From: Candidatus Xenolissoclinum pacificiensis L6 | Lineage (GTDB): Bacteria > Pseudomonadota > Alphaproteobacteria > Rickettsiales > Anaplasmataceae | Length of the DNA stretch: 53,060 bases | Assembly (NCBI GenBank): GCA_000512675.1 | Contig: AXCJ01000002.1 | Location: forward strand, 1-53,060 | Reading direction: 5' to 3' | In this document: piece by piece, positions 47,983 through 53,060 of the stretch | Layout of the letters: each line of letters begins with the position of its first letter | Position numbering within the stretch: position 1 is the stretch's first letter | The notes under the pieces: model-generated | What the model saw: only the letters and a program-made list of their open reading frames with translations | Database searches by the model: none | Told to the model about the DNA's origin: nothing | Position numbers and translations under genes: made by a program

Positions 47983-50148
47983 ATGAAGATAGCAGTGATA
48001 GGAGCAGGTAAGATGGGTTACGGAATTGCAAATCATATAGCATCTAGAACTGAGAATCAAGTCTTATTGTTTGATAAAACAGATATAGCTGTCAAAAGTC
48101 TTCAAGGTGATAAGAATGCAAATGAATTGGTTATAGGATTGAGTATAGATGATGATATAGAAAAACTCAGAGATATGGATTTTATTATTGAAGCGATTGT
48201 TGAAGATTATTCGTCAAAATGTAAATTGTATAAGAAGATTATGCCGTATCTTAAAGATGATGTAGTAGTGACATCAAATACCTCAACTATGTTAAGAAGG
48301 CAACTTGTTAAGAAATTTTCTAGACCCGAAAATTTTTTTATTACTCACTTCTTTAATCCGCCCCATTTTATGCAGTTACTTGAAGTCATTGAAGGGGATG
48401 AGAATACCAGGAACCCCAATGTTAAGAAAGTGACTACTTTATGTGCTGATGTATTGGGTAAAACGATCATTCAATGTAAAGATACACCTGGATTTATTGC
48501 GAATCGCTTAGGAATATTTTTCCTTACCGCAGTTATCTGTGAGGCTCATAATAATGGGTCTGTGAGTATTTCAACATTTGATTCCTTATTGACTCATCGT
48601 CATATCGGCATTCCTAAAACTGGTGCTTTTGGATTGTTAGATTTGATAGGAGTAGATGTTTATACACTGATTCTGAGTGAATTGCGCAAAGCTTTGCCAG
48701 AAACTGATTTATTAAATAGTTATTACGGGGTAATACCGGATATCATTGATGGCATGGTACATGATGGTTTCATAGGGCGTAAAAATGGTTGTGGTTTCTA
48801 TAAAAATCGAACCATAAATAATGGTTCATTTTCTGAATGTTTGAACTTATATACTGGTCTTTACCAAAAATGTAGTCCTTCTAGTAGTATCCCCGCAAGG
48901 AATCTTGTATCATTACTGGAAAAAAGTAATCCATGTTGTAGGGTTGCAAAACATGCTTTATTGATGACTCTAATATATGCATGTCATTTGGTTTCTATTG
49001 TGTCCGATGACTTAAATACAATAGATGAGGTAATGCGTTTAGGTTATAACTGGAAATATGGACCATTTGAGATGATTGATAATTTATTGAATTATCAGGT
49101 GAAGGGTGTTGAGTATTTGTACAATTACGCGGTATCTCGTAATTTATCTATTCCTCCAATTCTAAATCATACAAAAAGTTTTTATATTCAGCATCAAAAA
49201 TTATCTGTATTTGGTAATTATGAAAGTATATTGACAGATAGGAATAATTGGTCACTAGCAGATATCCATAAACATGAAAGAGCATTACTCTCTAATGAGT
49301 CTGCAAAGTTGATTGATATAGGCGATGGAATAGCATGCTTTGCCTTTAATTCTAGAAATAATGTACTGGATTATAGTATGTTGAGGTTATTACAGGACTC
49401 AATTAATATTACCAATAAATATTTTCGTGGTCTAGTTTTGGGTAATGATAACCTGCATTTTTCGGTAGGTGTGGACTTAGTGCTGTTTTTCAAGAAAAGC
49501 GTGAACTATATAGAAAAACTTATTACTTATGGCCAAGAGGTTTTCTTGAATATGAAAATGGCAAAATTTCCTGTTGTGAGTGCTGTATCTGGTTATACTG
49601 TTGGGGGAGGTTGTGAATTATCTTTACATGCGACAGATATTGTTCCGTATATGGAAACTTATATGGGATTAGTTGAAACAAATATTGGAGTTATTCCAGG
49701 TTGGGGCGGATGTAAAGAAATGCTTCTAAGGTATGGTGAGAAAGATACTAAGCTGGTATTTGAGCAAATTTTTAGAGCACGAGTTTCTAAAAATGCACGA
49801 GAATTAAAGGAGATGCGTTTTCTCAGAGATGATTCTTTAATTGTGATGAATCGCAAGCAATCATTATCTATGGCTAAAACAAGAGTGTTGAAAATATTAT
49901 CTAGCTATTACCCTAAAAAAGAGAAAATTATTAGAAGTTCTGATTTTAAGTATGATGATTCCGATTATACGGAATATGATAAAATAATAGCATATAGGTT
50001 GTACAGATTGTTAGTTGATAGCAATAATTTGTCGGAGAGTGAAGTGTATAAGTTGGAAAAATCAGCATTTATTGCTTTAATTAAAGATTCTAAAACAATT
50101 GATAGGATAAAACATATGTACTATAACAAAAGAAAATTACATAATTGA
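47983..50148 (+). CDS. 3-hydroxyacyl-CoA dehydrogenase / enoyl-CoA hydratase fusion (FadN-type)
   Basis: This fused enzyme carries out two beta-oxidation steps, hydration of enoyl-CoA and NAD-dependent oxidation of 3-hydroxyacyl-CoA. The 721-residue product has the dehydrogenase first, with NAD loop VIGAGKMGYGIA at residues 4-15, FITHFFNPPHFMQLLEVI, and DTPGFIANRLG. Dehydrogenase C-terminal domains follow to about residue 400, then a hydratase-like domain at about residues 440-620 (VVSAVSGYTVGGGCELSLHATDIV and GLVETNIGVIPGWGGCKEML). This order is the FadN type, not the E. coli FadB order. It is a stand-alone gene just downstream of an IS remnant. Confidence 0.9.
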   Translation: MKIAVIGAGKMGYGIANHIASRTENQVLLFDKTDIAVKSLQGDKNANELVIGLSIDDDIEKLRDMDFIIEAIVEDYSSKCKLYKKIMPYLKDDVVVTSNTSTMLRRQLVKKFSRPENFFITHFFNPPHFMQLLEVIEGDENTRNPNVKKVTTLCADVLGKTIIQCKDTPGFIANRLGIFFLTAVICEAHNNGSVSISTFDSLLTHRHIGIPKTGAFGLLDLIGVDVYTLILSELRKALPETDLLNSYYGVIPDIIDGMVHDGFIGRKNGCGFYKNRTINNGSFSECLNLYTGLYQKCSPSSSIPARNLVSLLEKSNPCCRVAKHALLMTLIYACHLVSIVSDDLNTIDEVMRLGYNWKYGPFEMIDNLLNYQVKGVEYLYNYAVSRNLSIPPILNHTKSFYIQHQKLSVFGNYESILTDRNNWSLADIHKHERALLSNESAKLIDIGDGIACFAFNSRNNVLDYSMLRLLQDSINITNKYFRGLVLGNDNLHFSVGVDLVLFFKKSVNYIEKLITYGQEVFLNMKMAKFPVVSAVSGYTVGGGCELSLHATDIVPYMETYMGLVETNIGVIPGWGGCKEMLLRYGEKDTKLVFEQIFRARVSKNARELKEMRFLRDDSLIVMNRKQSLSMAKTRVLKILSSYYPKKEKIIRSSDFKYDDSDYTEYDKIIAYRLYRLLVDSNNLSESEVYKLEKSAFIALIKDSKTIDRIKHMYYNKRKLHN

Positions 50149-50243
50149 TTGCTTGAAAGAGTGTTGTTAGTATATTGGATTGGAGTGGCTTCTGACACTG
50201 TAATTTATGATGATTTATTTTCTTCATTTTGGGTGGAGGAGTT

Positions 50244-51056
50244 TTATGTCTGAATGCCTTTGATATAATAATCTAATAATGATGAAACTACATCATACTG
50301 AATATTCTTGCTTGGGAGACCCAAAGTAACAGCGATATACTGGTGACCGTGATAGGTTATGCTAGTTGCTATGTTGAAACCTGCCAAGCTGGTAAATCCT
50401 GTTTTTAAGCCATCAGCACCATTGTAATTTTTGAGAACAGTATTGAAGCTTGCATAATCGTGTAGATGATATTGGAAATGTAGATCTTGAAATCGTGAGT
50501 AGTAATTTGGGAAATCTCTTCTAATTTTGTATCCTAGTAGTGCTAGGTCGAATGCAGTGGAATACTGCTTTTCATGATCTAGTCCACTTGCATTCATAAA
50601 CCATGTATTTTTCATTCCCAATACATTTGCATACTCATTCATCAGTTGTGCGAATTGATCTTCGGTACCCGAAATATACTCTGCCAGTACAACTGCTACG
50701 TCATTGGCAGATTTTATGATTAGTGCATGAATAGCCTGTGCTACAGTGATATAATCTTCTATCTTCAGATTTAATTTCGAGGCGGGTTGAGTTGTTGCAT
50801 AATGACTGACAGGCATAGGGTCATCCCAATGTATAATACCATTATGCAAATAATCAAATATAACGTACAGAACCATAACCTTTACTAAGGATGCGGGCTT
50901 TTTTGACTGGTCAGCGTTATGTGCAAATAGTATTTTTCCGCTGGTTGTATCAACAATGATTCCAGCAAATTCTTTAAATATGTCTTTGCTTGCATTTCCC
51001 ATACAGGGTACTAAAAGACATAGATATAAAGTGATGATGCGTAAAGTATGTTTCAT
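50244..51056 (-). CDS. D-alanyl-D-alanine carboxypeptidase (penicillin-binding protein, S11)
   Basis: This periplasmic enzyme trims the terminal D-Ala from peptidoglycan stem peptides. The 270-residue product has a signal peptide (about residues 1-22, cleavage near GNA-SK). It has all three active-site motifs: Ser56-Leu-Val-Lys59 in KPASLVKVM, Ser116-Ala-Asn118 in KSANDV, and Lys218-Thr-Gly220 in GLKTGFT. It lacks the long C-terminal beta domain and membrane anchor of E. coli DacA, so it is a short soluble form. It lies 12 bases after hdaA and is probably co-transcribed with it. Confidence 0.94.
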   Translation of the reverse strand: MKHTLRIITLYLCLLVPCMGNASKDIFKEFAGIIVDTTSGKILFAHNADQSKKPASLVKVMVLYVIFDYLHNGIIHWDDPMPVSHYATTQPASKLNLKIEDYITVAQAIHALIIKSANDVAVVLAEYISGTEDQFAQLMNEYANVLGMKNTWFMNASGLDHEKQYSTAFDLALLGYKIRRDFPNYYSRFQDLHFQYHLHDYASFNTVLKNYNGADGLKTGFTSLAGFNIATSITYHGHQYIAVTLGLPSKNIQYDVVSSLLDYYIKGIQT

Positions 51057-51068
51057 TATTAAGCGTAA

Positions 51069-51716
51069 TTAGTCCAGATAATTTAAAATCTTTTTTACAT
51101 ACTGTATAGTAAGTGTACGATTGGTTTGGCAGGAACCATCTTGTACAAGATAATCTATAAAACGTATAACATCTCTGTAACAGCCACCGAATCTTTTATC
51201 GAGAAATTTGATAACTTTGTTATCAACTCTCAACTTTCGTATGTAAAAGGCTTTTGCTATAATTACGTATCTAAGGTTCTCGCTGGGATTTTGTAATGTT
51301 ACTTTTTGTATAGACAGTAATCGTAGACGTAAATCTATGTTTTGAAAGTCAATGTTCATGATGCTGATAGAAGAAGCAATTAGTATCTTAGCTTTTTTAT
51401 TAAGCGAGAGATTGGAGATCAGTAGTAATATTTGTTCTTCCTCTTTGGTTAAGCAGGTATCAAGATCATCTATATAAAAATGAGTACAGTTCAATTCGAG
51501 ACCATGTCTTATATTATGTGCATTATGTTTACTGCGCCACATATTTAACAAATAACTTTTACCACTACCTTTATTGCCATGCAATAACATGGAGTGCCAA
51601 CAGCGATTCATGATTGTCTCATAGGCTTGTTGATTTGTATTGGCCAATATGTAGTCTTCTTCCAGATAATTACTACTGTCATCTGAGGCATAAGAGAACA
51701 AATTTAACTGTTTCAT
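51069..51716 (-). CDS. hdaA: DnaA regulatory inactivator HdaA-like protein
   Basis: HdaA/Hda binds the sliding clamp and triggers hydrolysis of DnaA-bound ATP, which prevents re-initiation. From the ATG at 51716 the product has 215 residues and starts MKQLNLFSYA. QLNLF at residues 3-7 is a clamp-binding motif of the form expected for Hda proteins, which supports this start over a TTG at 51737. Walker A is HGNKGSGKSYLL (about residues 46-57) and Walker B is FYIDDLD with Asp83-Asp84. The C-terminal lid has VDNKVIKFLDKRFGGCYRDVIRFIDYL. It lacks the DNA-binding domain of DnaA. Confidence 0.88.
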   Translation of the reverse strand: MKQLNLFSYASDDSSNYLEEDYILANTNQQAYETIMNRCWHSMLLHGNKGSGKSYLLNMWRSKHNAHNIRHGLELNCTHFYIDDLDTCLTKEEEQILLLISNLSLNKKAKILIASSISIMNIDFQNIDLRLRLLSIQKVTLQNPSENLRYVIIAKAFYIRKLRVDNKVIKFLDKRFGGCYRDVIRFIDYLVQDGSCQTNRTLTIQYVKKILNYLD

Positions 51717-51737
51717 GGTTATACAATTTAGGTGCAA

Positions 51738-51952
51738 ATGAATTAAATAAACGCGTGCACCGAGCTTTCTACTACAATGGTAAAATTCATATTATATCCA
51801 ATGGGATATTCACAACACATATTTATAGATAACACATACGGGAAAGATAATCAAAACACTCCGCAGAATAAGAGGGTAAAATATTGTAGGGTAAATGCAT
51901 AATTACTGCTGATATTGTTATTGAGTTTATCTTCATATTTTATACAAAATTT
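51738..51952. other. Short gap between hsp20 terminator and hdaA
   Basis: About 215 bases that probably contain the hdaA-dac promoter. A + strand open frame at 51614-51832 overlaps hdaA and is not supported. Confidence 0.35.
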
Positions 51953-51979
51953 GGGCTAGATAATCAATCTATCTAACCC
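51953..51979 (-). terminator. Terminator hairpin downstream of hsp20
   Basis: On the minus strand GGGTTAGATA pairs with TATCTAGCCC (one U-G pair) around a 7-base loop, followed by AAATTTTG. It lies 12 bases past the hsp20 stop. Confidence 0.6.
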
Positions 51980-51991
51980 GATTTTCATATT

Positions 51992-52423
51992 TTATTCTAT
52001 AGTTATTTTAGTTGTATTATTTTCTTTTTTAGGCAGAGTAATTTTTAGAATTCCGTCTTGAAATTGAGCTTTTATATTATTGTAATCCACGTTGGAAACT
52101 TGAACTGATCTGGTGAATATACCATAACTTGTTTCCAGACGATGATAGATTTTGTTGCTTTCTTTTTTTTCTTCTTTTTTTTCAGCTCTAATTGTTAGAA
52201 TATCATTGGTATGATCAATAGATACATTTTCTTTAGTAATGCCGGGTAATTCAGCATCAACATAGTAGTTTTGATCATCTTCTGCAATATTTACTTTAAG
52301 TTTTGATGTTGTATTATCGAAACTGACATCGAAATTATCAAAGAAATTGTCAAATAAAGAATCAAAACCTGACTTAAGAGTTCGCACTTGGTGATTGTTG
52401 TTGTTTCTAGATAGTGTATTCAT
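51992..52423 (-). CDS. Small heat-shock protein Hsp20
   Basis: Hsp20 proteins hold unfolding proteins in oligomeric shells until Hsp70 can refold them. The 143-residue product has a short N-terminal arm (FDSLFDNFFDNFD) and an alpha-crystallin domain at about residues 38-130. In that domain VDAELPGITKENVSIDHTNDILTIRAEK and FQDGILKITLPKK are typical. The C-terminus holds ITIE, an Ile-x-Ile oligomer anchor. The ribosome binding site is good (GAGGA eight bases before ATG). A perfect 16-base palindrome 34 bases upstream of the start is a likely control site, and a hairpin terminator lies downstream. Confidence 0.94.
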   Translation of the reverse strand: MNTLSRNNNNHQVRTLKSGFDSLFDNFFDNFDVSFDNTTSKLKVNIAEDDQNYYVDAELPGITKENVSIDHTNDILTIRAEKKEEKKESNKIYHRLETSYGIFTRSVQVSNVDYNNIKAQFQDGILKITLPKKENNTTKITIE

Positions 52424-52456
52424 ATTAATATCCTCAAAGTTAATTTACGTTATTAA

Positions 52457-52472
52457 TTGCAACCAGTTGCAA
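52457..52472 (-). promoter_or_regulatory. Palindromic operator-like site upstream of hsp20
   Basis: TTGCAAC-CA-GTTGCAA is a perfect 7-base inverted repeat with a 2-base centre, 34 bases from the hsp20 start. Its place and symmetry suit a repressor dimer. It is not the CIRCE element and not an obvious sigma-32 promoter. Confidence 0.6.
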
Positions 52473-52704
52473 ACAATACATAGGTTCAAAATAATATTTT
52501 TCAATATTTGATGAGTAAAAATTTTGATTGTCGGGGGTTGTTCGGTTTTTATACGAAGTAATTCAACACTCTAACAGAGAGCACAGTCTATATTCTGCAT
52601 TGATCTGATGGTATATTAAATAATATTTTCAGAGTAGCTTAAGGTTAATAGTAAAATAGAACTCCTGTGAAATTGTGATGATGAAACAGAGATGAGTTAA
52701 GGTA

Positions 52705-53060
52705 CTGTTATTTAGAATCCATGATTAAGATTAATAATACCAGCGATGATATTGAATTTTATATTATATCTCTTTTTCTTATTACGATATTTATGTGAAA
52801 GGATATTGAATGTTTTGATATTACGAATGATATGCTCTACCTTAATACGAGTTTTGGCTAGAAGGTTATTATGATCTTTTGCAACAGAAGTGATCTTCTG
52901 ACATTTGGTATTTTTATAAGGATATATGGATCTTGTATGATAATTATTAAATACTCTGATATCCAGAATCTACCAATACTTTAGATTTCTGTGGAGGACG
53001 AATTTGATGTTTGAATACTTTAAAGTCATGTACTGAGCCAGGATAAGATTTAGATACCTG
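52705..53060 (-). mobile_element. IS5-type (DDE_Tnp_4-like) transposase, 5' end outside window, frameshifted
   Basis: Minus-strand translation from the window edge gives SYPGSVHDFKVFKHQIRPPQKSKVLVDSGYQSI (second-Asp region DSGYQ). After a frameshift, HTRSIYPYKNTKCQKITS, LLAKTRIKVEHIIRNIKTFNILSHKYRNKKKRYNIKFNIIAGIINL follow, with the catalytic Glu in VEHIIR. It is a third IS5 subtype, distinct from the other copies here. The frame change and stops suggest a pseudogene unless it is expressed by programmed frameshifting. The left terminal repeat was not identified in 52424-52704. Confidence 0.72.

Overview
The window is strongly AT-rich DNA with short, weakly marked ribosome binding sites. Its gene content points to an alphaproteobacterium of the order Rickettsiales. 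The signs are an archaeal-type (DhnA-like) class I fructose-bisphosphate aldolase, a ProP-like MFS transporter, a FadN-type beta-oxidation fusion, HdaA, two very large AsmA-clan proteins, and many decayed insertion sequences. Retained purA, fba, peptidoglycan genes (mraY, murD, dac, ldcA), lipoprotein genes (lnt, lgt) and flagellar fliF/fliG fit an Anaplasmataceae- or Midichloriaceae-like lineage better than Rickettsia itself. That placement is inference from gene content; no phylogeny was run.

Layout. 1-8.4 kb: tail of an unknown protein, polA (-), a large exported repeat protein (+), an IS5-like remnant, and ruvA-ruvB (-). 8.7-14.4 kb: a tandem duplication of two ~845-residue genes of unknown function (-), each with a similar terminator hairpin downstream and a similar conserved element upstream; this is the most original part of the window. 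15-22.9 kb (+): fba, then HTH regulator-rpoZ-purA, then an AsmA-like gene overlapping lnt. 23-29.3 kb: lgt (-) and recA (+), surrounded by decayed IS5-type elements and a dead IS200/IS605 element with tnpA and tnpB remnants. 29.4-32 kb: fliF-fliG. 32-38.8 kb: a YhdP-like gene (-), then fabG-mraY-murD-folK (+). 38.8-45.3 kb: an acidic unknown protein, a flavohemoglobin-like gene, tRNA-Leu(GAG), an unknown membrane protein and an MFS transporter. 45.3-47.9 kb: ldcA (-) and a nested graveyard of IS1- and IS5-type remnants. 48-53 kb: fadN-like gene (+), hdaA-dac (-), hsp20 (-) with a perfect 16-bp operator-like palindrome, and a last IS5-type fragment running off the end.

The genes fit together as host-dependent housekeeping. 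DNA repair and recombination is covered by polA, ruvAB and recA, and control of initiation by hdaA. The envelope set is mraY, murD, dac, ldcA, lnt, lgt and two AsmA-clan proteins that may move lipid between membranes. Metabolism is represented by fba, purA, folK, fabG and the fadN-like gene. I recognise no complete mobile element and no CRISPR array. No new multi-gene defence or secretion system is evident. The best candidate for undescribed biology is the tandem paralog family.
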